From Brachybacterium endophyticum (GTDB lineage: Bacteria > Actinomycetota > Actinomycetes > Actinomycetales > Dermabacteraceae), in assembly GCF_003130585.1 (NCBI RefSeq), contig NZ_QFKX01000002.1, positions 806,001-870,000 on the forward strand: a stretch of DNA of 64,000 nt. Reading direction: 5' to 3'. Made by a program: the position numbers and the translations under genes. The notes under the pieces were generated by a model that did no database searches, had not been told where the DNA came from, and worked only from the letters and a program-made list of their open reading frames with translations. Positions within the stretch are counted from its first letter, which is position 1. The number at the start of each line of letters is the position of its first letter. Below, piece after piece: positions 32,786 through 41,888 of the stretch.

Positions 32786-33855
32786 TGCCCGAGGGCCACA
32801 CGGTCCATCGGCTCGCCTCCGCCCTCGAGGCCGGCTTCGGCGGTCAGAGGGTGCGCACCTCGAGCCCGCAGGGACGCTTCCCCGAGGCCGCCGACATCGA
32901 CCGGTGGGTGCTCGCGGGCGCCGAGGCCGCCGGCAAGCAGCTGCTGATCGCCTTCGTGCCCGAGGAGAGCGTCGCCCCCGGTGATCCCGTGACCCGCTGG
33001 GTGCGTGTGCACCTGGGGCTGTACGGGTCCTGGACCTTCGCGGGCGAGCCCGGCTTCGCCCTCGCGCACGCGATCGGCGCCCCGCGGGTGCGGATCGGGG
33101 AGCGCGAGAGCCCCGTCGGCGCCCCTCGAGGGGGAACCGGCGCGGCCGACGGCTATGACGTGCACGACGCGGCCACGGACGACTGGCGCGACCTGGCGCC
33201 GCGCCCGACGACCCGGCTGCGGATCATCGGCCGCCACGGGCTCGCCGATCTCACCGGGCCGACCGCCTGCGAGATCGTCGACGCCGAAGGTCGACGAGCA
33301 GTCCTCGAGCGACTCGGCCCGGACCCCCTGCGCGAGGACGCGGACCCCGAGCGCTTCGTGCGCCGGGTCCTCGCCTCGCGCAGCGCGATCGGCGTGCTGC
33401 TGATGAACCAGGACGTCATCGCCGGGGTCGGCAACATCTACCGGGCCGAGGCACTGTTCCGCGCCCGCCTGGACCCCTTCGTGCCCGGCAAGTACCTCAC
33501 CGCCGGGATGGTGCGCGGCATCTGGGAGGACCTGGTGCCGCTGATGGAGTACGGGGCGCGCACGGGCCGCATCGTCACCACCGAGCCCGAGCACCGGGAC
33601 GTCGAGGCGCGCATCATGGAGCGGTCGCGCGGGACGCGCCAGAACGGCGACGAGGATCCCGGCGTGGTCGCCCGGGAGAAGTCCTTCTACGTCTACCACC
33701 GCCAGTCCCTGCCCTGCCGGGTCTGCGGCACCATCATCCGCTCGGCCGAGATGGCCGCCCGCACGGTCTACTGGTGCCCGCGGTGCCAGAGCGTGCGTTC
33801 GCGCCGGGCGAGCTGGACCCGGGAGCACCCCGCCGAGGCGTGGGCGCTGGCGTGA
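32785..33855 (+). CDS. Fpg/Nei-family DNA glycosylase/AP lyase
   Basis: Base-excision repair enzyme of 356 aa. It starts MPEGHTVHR, giving Pro2 as nucleophile and Glu3 as catalytic acid after Met removal. The helix-two-turn-helix region contains LMNQDVIAGVGNIYRAEALF, and the C-terminal zinc finger is CRVCG...CPRCQ. The N-terminal MPEGH plus His makes it closer to Nei/Nei2 than Fpg (MPELPE). The protein is 60-90 residues longer than usual, with extra loops around residues 100-140 and 270-300. It is coupled to rpiB by a TGATG overlap. Likely substrates are oxidised pyrimidines. Confidence 0.9.
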   Translation: MPEGHTVHRLASALEAGFGGQRVRTSSPQGRFPEAADIDRWVLAGAEAAGKQLLIAFVPEESVAPGDPVTRWVRVHLGLYGSWTFAGEPGFALAHAIGAPRVRIGERESPVGAPRGGTGAADGYDVHDAATDDWRDLAPRPTTRLRIIGRHGLADLTGPTACEIVDAEGRRAVLERLGPDPLREDADPERFVRRVLASRSAIGVLLMNQDVIAGVGNIYRAEALFRARLDPFVPGKYLTAGMVRGIWEDLVPLMEYGARTGRIVTTEPEHRDVEARIMERSRGTRQNGDEDPGVVAREKSFYVYHRQSLPCRVCGTIIRSAEMAARTVYWCPRCQSVRSRRASWTREHPAEAWALA

Positions 33856-33870
33856 GCCGAGGGTGGCCGG

Positions 33871-34395
33871 TCAGCGGCGCGCCGCGACCTGCTGCTCCTC
33901 GAGGTTCAGCACGGCGATCGCCCAGCTGAGCGCGGTCGCGAACGTCGTCCACCCCGCGTAGGGGGCGAGCGCGAGCCCGAGCGCAGGACGCGCGCGCCCT
34001 GCCCGCCGGGCCAGATCCGTGCTGGAGACCGCGAGCGCGGCGGCGACGGGCACGGCCAGTGAGATCTCGCGCCGTGCGAAGAACGTCCAGCACCAGGCGG
34101 CGTTCAGCCCCAGGTTCGCCGCGAGGGCGATCACCAGACGGCGACGCTCCTTCGGTTCCAGCTCGTCCAGAGCCTTCGCGGTGACGACGGCGATGTCGGT
34201 GTAGAGCGCCGTCCAGGCGAGCGGGAACGCCGCCCGCGGAGGTTGGAACGACGGCTTGCGCAGGGACTCGTACCACGCGGAGTCCACGGAGACCGCGGTC
34301 GCCCGGGTCCCGACGATCGCGCAGGCGAGGGTCGCGAGGGACGTGGGCACGAGGTGACGCGCTCGGGGCAGCGGGCGGCGGCGGACGGTCGGCAT
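33871..34395 (-). CDS. tspO: TspO/MBR-family membrane protein
   Basis: A 174 aa five-helix membrane protein. Hallmark residues are present in WYESLRKPSFQPPRAAFPLAWTALY, the conserved N-terminal loop and helix II, and in GLNAAWCWTFF. TspO proteins bind porphyrins and are tied to stress responses. The ATG at 34395 has an AGGAGG site. It is convergent with the glycosylase gene with a gap of 15 bases and divergent from the GNAT gene. Confidence 0.88.
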   Translation of the reverse strand: MPTVRRRPLPRARHLVPTSLATLACAIVGTRATAVSVDSAWYESLRKPSFQPPRAAFPLAWTALYTDIAVVTAKALDELEPKERRRLVIALAANLGLNAAWCWTFFARREISLAVPVAAALAVSSTDLARRAGRARPALGLALAPYAGWTTFATALSWAIAVLNLEEQQVAARR

Positions 34396-34541
34396 CGGTG
34401 GCCTCCTGTGGCGTGGGCGTGGGCGCGGGCGTGGGCGCGCGCCCCTGACATTACGCCGCAGGGAGGACGGTGCCGGGCAGAACTTCCGGGGCGCCCGGCA
34501 CGAGCCGCCACGAGCACTGCTGTTCGTGCAGGTCCCACCGA

Positions 34542-34547
34542 TATCGT
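34542..34547 (+). promoter_or_regulatory. -10 element of the GNAT gene promoter
   Basis: TATCGT lies six bases before the ATG at 34554, a leaderless arrangement. No convincing -35 is visible. Confidence 0.45.
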
Positions 34548-34553
34548 GGGGTG

Positions 34554-35090
34554 ATGAGCGATGACCGGACGCCGACCCTGCACCACGCCCATCTGCGCGA
34601 CATCGACCCGCGCACCGTGTACCTCTTGGCCAAGCTGCGTCAGGACGTCTTCACCCTCGAGCAGCACGCCGACGACGCCGATCTCGACGGCCGCGAGCTC
34701 GAGGACGGCACCGTGCTGATGTGGCTCGAGGAGGCCGCTGCAGAACCGGGTGGCGAGGCTGCTGCGGAGTCGGCTGCCGGGGCCGCGGACGCGGAGGGCG
34801 TCGGGAGGCCGATCGCTCACCTGCGGCTTCTGCTCGATCTCGACGGCACCGTGCACATCGGTCGGGTGGCGGTGCGCAGGGACCGACGGCGCGGGGGACA
34901 CGGCCGGCGCCTCATGCTCGCCGCCCTCGAGCACGCGCGTGAGCTGGCACCGAGCGCGGAGGTGCACATCTCGGCGCAGGCCTACCTCGAGGCCTGGTAC
35001 ACCTCCATGGGGTTCGAGACCACCGGCCCCCTGTACGTCGAAGCCGGGATCGAGCACGTGCCGATGCGGTTCCTGCAGCCCGCCCGGTGA
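34554..35090 (+). CDS. GNAT N-acetyltransferase (ElaA-like)
   Basis: A 178 aa acetyltransferase. The N-terminus LHHAHLRDIDPRTVYLLAKLRQDVFTLEQ resembles ElaA, and the CoA-binding motif A is VAVRRDRRRGGHGRRLMLAALEHA (R-x-x-G-x-G/A type). A low-complexity Ala/Glu insertion (residues about 60-80) is not part of the fold. The C-terminal beta bulge ISAQAYLEAWYTSMGFETTGPLYVEAGIEHVPM is typical. The acetyl acceptor is unknown. It is convergent with the ankyrin gene, four bases apart. Confidence 0.87.
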   Translation: MSDDRTPTLHHAHLRDIDPRTVYLLAKLRQDVFTLEQHADDADLDGRELEDGTVLMWLEEAAAEPGGEAAAESAAGAADAEGVGRPIAHLRLLLDLDGTVHIGRVAVRRDRRRGGHGRRLMLAALEHARELAPSAEVHISAQAYLEAWYTSMGFETTGPLYVEAGIEHVPMRFLQPAR

Positions 35091-35093
35091 GCG

Positions 35094-35531
35094 TCAGCCG
35101 CGAGGCGCCCTCTGCTCGATGAGCTGCCCCATCTCCTCGCGGCCGAAGAAGACCGCGGAGTCGCGGCCGCTCGGCGTGCCCGCATCCGGGTCCGCGCCCG
35201 CCTCGAGCAGCGCCCTCGCGACGTCGTCGAAGCCCTTGAACACGGCGCCCGCCAGCGGGGACTGCTGACGATCGTTGAGCTGATCGACATCCGCTCCGCG
35301 GGCTGCCAGCTCCGCGACGAGCTCGGCGTGACCGTGGTAGGCGGCGAGCATGAGGAGCGTGTTCCCGTGCGCGTCCCTCATGCCGACGGGCGCCCCCTGA
35401 TCCAGCAGTGGGAGCAGGCGCTGGGCCCGGCCCTCGCGGGCGTCGTCGAGCATCGCGCGGGCGAGCTCGAGGACCTGCTCGTCCTGGTCCGCGTTCTCGG
35501 CTGCAGAGGAGGGGGTGGCATCGGAGGTCAT
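35094..35531 (-). CDS. Ankyrin-repeat protein
   Basis: A 145 aa protein composed mostly of three ankyrin repeats (for example GNTLLMLAAYHGHAELVAELAARGADVD and SPLAGAVFKGFDDVARALLEAGADPD). It has no signal peptide and probably mediates protein-protein contact in the cytosol. The start at 35531 is supported by TACCCT seven bases upstream on its strand. The binding partner is unknown. Confidence 0.88.
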   Translation of the reverse strand: MTSDATPSSAAENADQDEQVLELARAMLDDAREGRAQRLLPLLDQGAPVGMRDAHGNTLLMLAAYHGHAELVAELAARGADVDQLNDRQQSPLAGAVFKGFDDVARALLEAGADPDAGTPSGRDSAVFFGREEMGQLIEQRAPRG

Positions 35532-35538
35532 GCCCACC

Positions 35539-35544
35539 AGGGTA
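35539..35544 (-). promoter_or_regulatory. -10 element of the ankyrin gene promoter
   Basis: TACCCT on the minus strand ends seven bases before the ATG at 35531, a leaderless arrangement. Confidence 0.45.
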
Positions 35545-35595
35545 GACGCCGCCGGGCCGCTCCTGGCTCGCTCGGCCCCGGCCATCCGCGAGCGC

Positions 35596-37887
35596 TCAGC
35601 CGCCGAACAGGGCGCGCAGCACCCACGGTGCGACCAGCAGCAGCGCAGCGAGGGACAGTCCGACGCCGTCTCGCGCGGTCAACGGACTGGGCAGAGCCCA
35701 GGTGCGATGCTGGGCCGTCGCGAAACCGCGCGCATCCATCGCCAGCGCCTGCTGCTCCGTCGTCCGCACGGCATCGACCAGCAGTGCGAGGGTGCACGAG
35801 GCCAGCATCCGCACCAGAGCGATGGTCGACGCGAGCGGATGGCGCAGGTCCCGTCGCGCACCCAGACCCCGCAGACGCCTGCTGGTGATGATGCGATCCC
35901 ACACCTCGGCCGTGAGTCCTGCACGCACCAGACCCGCGACGCTCGCGGCGACGGGCCTGCCGGGCAACCGCAGTCGCCCGCCCAGGGCATCGCCCAGCCG
36001 TGCGGGGTCCAGGGAGGCGAAGACGAGCACCCCGGGCGCGACGAAGTAGGTGATCCGCAGGGCCTCCTTGAGGCCCAGCAGCCAGGCCCCGCCCGACAGC
36101 GCGGGGAGCGGGGACGCGATCACGGTCGACCAGCACAGTCCGATCGCGGCGAGCAGGATTGGGGCGAGGCGCAGCGCCGTGCGGCGCAGGCCCCGCACGG
36201 CGAGCGGGGCGAGAACGGCCACCAGCGCGCAGAGCACCAGGCCCGTCTGCCAGCGGTCCACAGCGAAGGAGCCGACCGCGGCAGCGCCGGCGATCACGAT
36301 CGTGGTCAGCGGGTTCAGGGCGTCCGCAGGGGAGGGGCGGGTGCGGCGGGCGGGCCGCAAGGTGGTGTCCGGGGCGGCCGCCTCGTCCTCGCGCGCGTGC
36401 TGGACCCGGTGCGCGTCGAGGTCGATGTGGCCGTCGGCGCGGTCGATGAGCTCGCGGTCGTGGGTCGCTGCGAGCACCGCACAGCCGCCGCGTCGGGCCT
36501 CGTCCAGCAGATCGAACAGCGCCTCGCGGCGCTCGCGGTCCAGGCCGACCGTCGGCTCGTCCAGCACCAGCAGCTCGGGCTCCTGCGCGAGGGCGGCGAC
36601 CACGGCCAGGCGGCGCTGCTCGCCGCCGGAGAGCTCGAAGGGCTGGGCGTCCTGGAGGTGGTCCAGGCCCGCCGCGGTGAGCAGACGATCGGCGAGCTGC
36701 TCGTCCCGCGCCCAGGGGGAGGCGAGCACCTCTTCCCGCACGCTGCGGGCGACGAAGGAGTGTTCGGGCTCCTGGGGGACGAGGGCGAGGTGCTCCGCAG
36801 CGGGCCGCTCGATCCGTCCCTGCGCCGGATCGGTGAGCCCGAGGACGGTGCGCAGCAGCGTCGTCTTGCCGCTGCCGCTGGGACCCGTGAGCGCGGTGAG
36901 GGAGCCCGCCGCCACGCTCAGGTCCAGTCCCGTCAGCAGCGGCGGTCGATCCGTGCGGGCATCCCGCGGCAGACTCCGTGCAGCTCGACGCGCGATCGCG
37001 ACCCCCTCGAGCTCGAGAACGGGGGCGCCGGAGCCGACGATGCGTTCGGAGGAGCCGGAGCCGACGGTGTGTTCGGGGGAGCCGGATGCGCTGGCAGCGG
37101 GCGCCGACTCCCGGTCTGCGAGCACCTCGTGCGGGGCGCCGTCGGCGAGCACCCGGGCCCCGGCGCCGAGCACGATCACCCGGTCCACATGGTCCTCCCA
37201 GTGCTCGACGTGGTGATCGGCCACGACCAGGGTGCGGGCGCTGACGACATCCAGGATGGCCTCGCGTACCCGGGACGCCGTGGGGGCGTCGAGCATGCTG
37301 AGCGGCTCGTCGAGCAGCAGGGCACCGGGTTCCAGGGCGAGCGCGCCGGCGAGGGCGACCCGCTGCTGCTGGCCTCCGCTGAGCTCCCAGGGCGACGTCG
37401 ACGCGTCGAGGCCGGTGCGCGCCGCCTCCAGGGCCGCCGTCACCCTGTGCTGGATGCGGTCCCGCGCGAGACCGACGTTCTCGGGGCCGAAGGCCGTGTC
37501 CCGGCCGACGCTGCCCCCGACCAGGGCGTGCAGGGGCTGTTGGAGCAGGAGCCCGCGCTCGCCGGGCCGGGTGGGGCCGTCGGCCGTTCCCTCGAGGTCG
37601 CCGGTGCTGGTGTCCAGGAGGCCGGCGAGCGCCCTCAGGACGGTCGACTTCCCGCCGCCGCTGGGCCCGGTCAGCAGAACCCGCTGGCCGGCCGGGATGG
37701 CCAGGGTGAGGTCGTGGATCGTGGGATGCGTGCGGGAGGAGGGAGTCCAGGTGACCGACTCGAGGGCGAGGGGCGTCCCGGCCGCCTCCGCGGAGGCGAC
37801 CCGGGCCGCGGAGGCGACCCCATCGGTGGAGGCGGTCCCGTCGAGCGGTGTCGTCCCGACCTGCGCCTGAGCCGAGCCCACCGTCAT
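35596..37887 (-). CDS. ECF transporter EcfA-EcfA'-EcfT fusion (YkoD-YkoC type)
   Basis: A single 763 aa chain that combines the energy-coupling module of an ECF vitamin importer. Residues about 40-255 are the first ATPase (Walker A GPSGGGKST at 74-82, signature LSGGQ at 169-173, Walker B LLLDEP). Residues about 288-495 are the second ATPase (GPSGSGKTT at 335-343, LSGGE, LVLDEPT). Residues about 520-763 are the EcfT transmembrane protein with several helices and Ala-Arg-Gly coupling motifs (LRGLGARRD and MDARGF). The start overlaps the ykoE stop as ATGA. With YkoE as substrate subunit and a TPP riboswitch upstream, it should drive uptake of thiamine or its pyrimidine precursor. YkoD and YkoC are normally separate proteins. 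Confidence 0.88.
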   Translation of the reverse strand: MTVGSAQAQVGTTPLDGTASTDGVASAARVASAEAAGTPLALESVTWTPSSRTHPTIHDLTLAIPAGQRVLLTGPSGGGKSTVLRALAGLLDTSTGDLEGTADGPTRPGERGLLLQQPLHALVGGSVGRDTAFGPENVGLARDRIQHRVTAALEAARTGLDASTSPWELSGGQQQRVALAGALALEPGALLLDEPLSMLDAPTASRVREAILDVVSARTLVVADHHVEHWEDHVDRVIVLGAGARVLADGAPHEVLADRESAPAASASGSPEHTVGSGSSERIVGSGAPVLELEGVAIARRAARSLPRDARTDRPPLLTGLDLSVAAGSLTALTGPSGSGKTTLLRTVLGLTDPAQGRIERPAAEHLALVPQEPEHSFVARSVREEVLASPWARDEQLADRLLTAAGLDHLQDAQPFELSGGEQRRLAVVAALAQEPELLVLDEPTVGLDRERREALFDLLDEARRGGCAVLAATHDRELIDRADGHIDLDAHRVQHAREDEAAAPDTTLRPARRTRPSPADALNPLTTIVIAGAAAVGSFAVDRWQTGLVLCALVAVLAPLAVRGLRRTALRLAPILLAAIGLCWSTVIASPLPALSGGAWLLGLKEALRITYFVAPGVLVFASLDPARLGDALGGRLRLPGRPVAASVAGLVRAGLTAEVWDRIITSRRLRGLGARRDLRHPLASTIALVRMLASCTLALLVDAVRTTEQQALAMDARGFATAQHRTWALPSPLTARDGVGLSLAALLLVAPWVLRALFGG

Positions 37888-38630
37888 GCGCGGGACCGTC
37901 GGCCCCACTGACGACCCGCCGGGAAGGCGCCGAGGGCCCCGGTCGAGGCCAGGGCGCGGACCAGGAACCAGCCCAGCACCCCGCACAGGACGGCGCCGGA
38001 GACGACGAAGAAGGCCAGCAGGCCCCAGGCACTCGCCCAGGACCACTCCGGGTAGTAGGAGAAGCGCTCGTAGATCCACTCCAGGGCCGCCGCGAGGACA
38101 CCGCCCAGCATCGCGAAGGGCAGAGTGAAACGCCGGTAGGCGGTGAGCAGGAAGGCGAGCTCGACGCCACCGCCCTGCAGCACGCCGCTGACGACCGTTC
38201 CCACGCCCCACTGGCCACCCAGTGCCATCTCGAGGACGGCCGCGATCAGCTCGGCCAGCAGCGCCGCGCCGGGCCGGCGAACGATCAGGACGGCGACGAG
38301 GGCGGGCAGGAACCAGACGCCCGCCAGCATCCCGACCGAGGGAGGCAGCACCAGCTGGAGCGGAGTGACCAGCGTGTAGACCTGCCCCCAGGCCAGGAAC
38401 ACGAAGGCGAAGACCACGCCGATCGCGACCGTGAGCACGAGATCGACGGTGCGGAAGGCCATCAGGGGGCGACGCGCGAGCGCGGGCGACGGCGAGGCCG
38501 GACGGCTCGGGGCTGCGCCGGTCGGAGCAGAGGCAGCGGAGGGTGTCGAGGTCGTCGGATCCGTCGAACCGGCCGACGGAGCCGTCGCCCCGGGGCCCGT
38601 GGCGGAGGCGGGGGTGGACCGTGAGGACAT
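37884..38630 (-). CDS. ykoE: ECF transporter substrate-binding subunit YkoE
   Basis: A 248 aa integral membrane S-component. After about 50 disordered Ala/Ser/Pro residues come five to six helices, beginning FRTVDLVLTVAIGVVFAFVFLAWGQVY. Residues GGQWGVGTVVSGVLQGGGVELAF match the YkoE family, whose members bind thiamine or hydroxymethylpyrimidine. An AAGGAG site precedes the ATG. A TPP riboswitch sits about 80 bases upstream, so expression should be switched off when TPP is plentiful. It is coupled by overlap to the fused energising subunit. Confidence 0.9.
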   Translation of the reverse strand: MSSRSTPASATGPGATAPSAGSTDPTTSTPSAASAPTGAAPSRPASPSPALARRPLMAFRTVDLVLTVAIGVVFAFVFLAWGQVYTLVTPLQLVLPPSVGMLAGVWFLPALVAVLIVRRPGAALLAELIAAVLEMALGGQWGVGTVVSGVLQGGGVELAFLLTAYRRFTLPFAMLGGVLAAALEWIYERFSYYPEWSWASAWGLLAFFVVSGAVLCGVLGWFLVRALASTGALGAFPAGRQWGRRSRA

Positions 38631-38712
38631 CTGGTTCTCCTTCCGTGGCGGAAGGGGCTGCGAGGCCCGCCGGACCAGGTCAGGCCCGCGGACACCGCAG
38701 AAGAATCCCGAC

Positions 38713-38790
38713 TCCCTACGCCGGTGTGAACCGGATCAGGTTCGAGGGTCTGCGCATCTCGCGCACTCTCAGCACCGCCGGGGTGCTCCC
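38713..38790 (-). promoter_or_regulatory. TPP (THI-box) riboswitch
   Basis: Read on the minus strand, the region contains GGGGTGCT...GCTGAGAG, ACCCT, GAACCTGATC and the closing GCGTAGGGA, which are the conserved elements of the thiamine pyrophosphate aptamer. It lies between the M13 peptidase gene and ykoE, pointing at ykoE. A -10-like TAGACT is just upstream near 38811-38816. Confidence 0.93.
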
Positions 38791-38887
38791 CTGTCTGTGG
38801 ATGTCAGGGGGAGTCTATCGCGCGCGGTCCGGGGCCCGACGGTCGATGTGCGCGAGCTCGCCCCCACGGACCGGGGTCCGCGGCGCC

Positions 38888-40951
38888 TCACCAGATGCTG
38901 ACGCGCTCCTGCGGCGCCCGGTACATCCCGTCGCCCTCGCGCACGTCGAAGGCCTCGTGGAAGGCATCGAGGTTGCTCGCGATCGCGTTGCAGCGGAACT
39001 CCGCGGGGGAGTGCGGGTCGATCGCCAGCAGGCGCGCGGCCTCCTGCGCGCGGGACTTCGAGCGCCACACGGTCGCCCAGGACCAGAAGATCCGCTGCAG
39101 GCCGCTCACTCCGTCGAGCTCCGGGGGCTGCCCGCCTGTCTGGGCGAGGTAGGCCTTGATGGCGATGGTGAGGCCGCCCAGGTCGCCGATGTTCTCGCCG
39201 ATGGTGAAGGAGCCGTTCACGTGGGGCGGCTCGCCGCCCTCGGCCACGTCGGCACCGGCGGCGTCCTCGCCCGCGGCGGCGTCCTGCAGCACCCTCGGGG
39301 TGAGCCGGTCGAACTGGCCGATCAGAGCCGTGGTGCGGGTCTCGAACGCGTCGCGGTCCTCGTCGGTCCACCACGAGCGCAGGTTGCCGTGGCCGTCGTA
39401 CTTGCTGCCCTGGTCGTCGAAGCCGTGCCCGATCTCGTGGCCGATGACGGCGCCGATCCCGCCGAAGTTCACGGCCGCCTCGGCGTTCGCGTCGAAGAAG
39501 GGCGGTTCGAGGATGGCGGCGGGGAAGACGATCTCGTTCGCGCCGGGGTTGTAGTAGGCGTTGACCGTCTGCGGCGTCATGTGCCACTCGTCGGGGTCCA
39601 CCGGGCCGCCGAGCTTCGCGAAGTCATGGGCGGCGTCGTGCTCGCGGGCCGCGAGCACCGAGGCGAGCAGGTCCTGCGGATCCAGCGTGAGCCCCTCGTA
39701 GGTGCGCCAGGTGTCGGGGTAGGCGATCTTCGGGGTGAACAGCTCCAGCTTCGCCAAGGCCTTCTCACGGGTCGCCGGGGTCATCCAGGGCAGCTCGCGG
39801 ATCGAGGAGCGGTACGCCTCCAGCAGCTCTGCCACCAGGTCCTGCATCGTCTGCTTGTGCTCGGGCGGGAAGTGGCGGGCCACGTACTCCTGTCCGACGG
39901 CGAAGCCGACGGCGCCCTCGACCAGCGAGATGCCGCGCTTCCAGCGCTCGCGCAGCTGCTCCGCGCCCGAGAGCACCCGCCCGGAGAAGTCGAAGTCGGC
40001 CTCGACGAACGCACTCGAGAGGTAGGGGGCCGCGGCGGAGACGGTGTGCAGGGCGGCCCAGGTGCGCAGCACGGCGAGGTCCTCGGCCGCCAGCAGCGGG
40101 GCCACCGCCTCGACGTACTCGGGCTGGCTGACGCACACCACGTCGAAGGCGCCCTCGGGGGCCCCGGACCCGGCCTCGAAGGCGTCCCAGGGGAAGGTCG
40201 GGGCCAGGGCCTCGCGCCGGCCCGCGTCCATCGGGTTGTTGGACTTCTCGCTGTCGCGCAGACGCACCACGTCCACGTGGCAGGCCGCCAGCCGCGTCTC
40301 GAAGTCCATGACGGCGCGGGCCTGCGCCGCGGCGTCACCGGGCACGAGGCCGTCGCGGCCGGGAAGATCGGCGAGCTCGGCGAGGCGCGCGAGATGGGCC
40401 TCGTAGGCCTCGCGGATCGGCGCGTAGGCCTCCTCGCGGTAGTAGGACTCGTCGGGCAGGCCGAGCCCGGCCTGATGGACCTTCACCTGGTAGCGGGAGG
40501 AGTCGTCGTCATCGGTCCACACGTACGCGACCAGCGGGCTCGTGCCCGAGGTCGGGGCGGCCAGCAGGGTGACGAGATCCTCGAGGGAGGCGGTCGCGGT
40601 GACCTGCGCCAGCAGCGGTTCGAGCGGTGCGCCGCCGACGCTCTCGACCGCGTCCTCGTCCATGAACTGGCGGTACAGGAGCCCCACCCGGCCACGGTCG
40701 GTGTCGGGATCGAGCTGGTCGTCGGCCGCTATCTCCTCGACGATCTCCCGCACACGCTGCTCCGAGAGGTCCCGCAGCCGGCGGAACTCCCCGTCGGAGG
40801 CGCGATCGGCCGGGATCTCGTAGGAGTCGAGCCAGGCGCCGTTGACGTGACCGAACAGGTCGTCCTGGACGCGGATGCCCGGGGCGACGCCGCTGCGGTC
40901 CAGGCCCGAGCGCGTGCCGGGGGTCGGGGCGGAGGGCGTGGCGTCGGTCAT
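38888..40951 (-). CDS. M13-family zinc metalloendopeptidase (PepO/neprilysin type)
   Basis: A 687 aa endopeptidase acting on oligopeptides. Signature segments are NAYYNPGANEIVFPAAIL, the zinc site GAVIGHEIGHGFDDQGSKYDGHGNL around residue 500, and ENIGDLGGLTIA with the third zinc ligand glutamate. The C-terminus MYRAPQERVSIW corresponds to the conserved W-terminal motif, so the protein is complete. No signal peptide is seen, so it is cytosolic like PepO. GAAGGAG precedes the ATG. A membrane-protein gene precedes it on the same strand. Confidence 0.94.
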   Translation of the reverse strand: MTDATPSAPTPGTRSGLDRSGVAPGIRVQDDLFGHVNGAWLDSYEIPADRASDGEFRRLRDLSEQRVREIVEEIAADDQLDPDTDRGRVGLLYRQFMDEDAVESVGGAPLEPLLAQVTATASLEDLVTLLAAPTSGTSPLVAYVWTDDDDSSRYQVKVHQAGLGLPDESYYREEAYAPIREAYEAHLARLAELADLPGRDGLVPGDAAAQARAVMDFETRLAACHVDVVRLRDSEKSNNPMDAGRREALAPTFPWDAFEAGSGAPEGAFDVVCVSQPEYVEAVAPLLAAEDLAVLRTWAALHTVSAAAPYLSSAFVEADFDFSGRVLSGAEQLRERWKRGISLVEGAVGFAVGQEYVARHFPPEHKQTMQDLVAELLEAYRSSIRELPWMTPATREKALAKLELFTPKIAYPDTWRTYEGLTLDPQDLLASVLAAREHDAAHDFAKLGGPVDPDEWHMTPQTVNAYYNPGANEIVFPAAILEPPFFDANAEAAVNFGGIGAVIGHEIGHGFDDQGSKYDGHGNLRSWWTDEDRDAFETRTTALIGQFDRLTPRVLQDAAAGEDAAGADVAEGGEPPHVNGSFTIGENIGDLGGLTIAIKAYLAQTGGQPPELDGVSGLQRIFWSWATVWRSKSRAQEAARLLAIDPHSPAEFRCNAIASNLDAFHEAFDVREGDGMYRAPQERVSIW

Positions 40952-41060
40952 GGTGACTCCTTCGTCGGGGAGAGCTGTGTGTGCCGGGTGCGGGCCGGCA
41001 CGGGGTGCCGGGGCGGTTGCCGGGGCGCCGTGGACCCTGCGGCCCTCGGCCCCGTCGGCG

Positions 41061-41888
41061 TCAGAGGGAGACGAGCCCCAGCACCGCCAGGGCGAGGGTG
41101 AGGACGCCCAGGGCGAAGGGCGCGTAGGCCCACGCCGTGCGGACGCGCTCGCCGGGGGAGCGGCGCTGCAGGATCAGGGTGGACAGGCCGCTCGCGATCG
41201 ACAGCACGATCGTGCCGATGGTCATCACGGGCGAGAGCACGATGAGGACGCTCGCGCCGATCTGGAAGCAGGCGGTGCCCGCGACGTCCAGCACGCGCAG
41301 CACCATCGAGCGGCGCACCCCGACCTTCTCGGTGAGGAAGGTCTCCACGGCGTCGCTCGCCCACGGGGAGGGGCGGGCGATCCGGCGACGGGCGCTGACC
41401 GTCTGCGCGGTGGCGAGGGCGAGCCACACCAGGGCGGCCCCGAGGCCCAGCCAGACGCCGAGCGGCCCGGGTCGTTCGAAGGGCCACAGCAGCCCCGCGA
41501 GCAGCACGGCCGCGAGCCGCAGCACTTCCTCGACCGTGCAGCGGACCGCCATCGGGCCGGGGTTGACCGCCAGGCGGCTCTGGACCTTGGTGACGAACAG
41601 ACTGGTCAGCACCACCACGAGGAGGTGGAGGGCACCCAGGGCGAGTCCGAGGACGGCCGGCAGCGGCGTCGCGGGGGCGATCGCGAGCGCGGCGAGCACC
41701 ATCACGAGCGCGAGGGCGGGGATCACGAGCGAGACGATCGAGAGGCCTCGCACGAGCGAGGTCACGATGTCGGCGCCGGTGGGCGGGTGATCGTGCCCGG
41801 TGTGGTCGTGGGGGTCCGTTCCGCACGCGGCGTTCTCCCCGGGGGCCTCGGGATCCGCGGCGGGGGAGGGCGAGGACGAGGTGGTCAT
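41061..41888 (-). CDS. Uncharacterised membrane protein with His-rich N-terminus
   Basis: I do not recognise a family. The 275 aa protein has a soluble N-terminus of about 40 residues containing CGTDPHDHTGHDH, a likely metal-binding stretch. It is followed by six hydrophobic helices (for example IVSLVIPALALVMVLAALAI and ALHLLVVVLTSLFVTKV). The second half contains RCTVEEVLRLAAVLLAGLLWPF and a long loop TEKVGVRRSMVLRVLDVAG. An AAGGAG site precedes the ATG. It sits 109 bases upstream of the M13 peptidase on the same strand and may be co-transcribed with it. Confidence 0.75.
   Translation of the reverse strand: MTTSSSPSPAADPEAPGENAACGTDPHDHTGHDHPPTGADIVTSLVRGLSIVSLVIPALALVMVLAALAIAPATPLPAVLGLALGALHLLVVVLTSLFVTKVQSRLAVNPGPMAVRCTVEEVLRLAAVLLAGLLWPFERPGPLGVWLGLGAALVWLALATAQTVSARRRIARPSPWASDAVETFLTEKVGVRRSMVLRVLDVAGTACFQIGASVLIVLSPVMTIGTIVLSIASGLSTLILQRRSPGERVRTAWAYAPFALGVLTLALAVLGLVSL

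Noticed and set aside
35528..38218. Open frame of nearly 900 codons overlapping the ECF fusion in another minus-strand frame.
   Set aside because: It is Arg/Pro/Ala-rich out-of-frame translation. The ECF frame has all ABC motifs.
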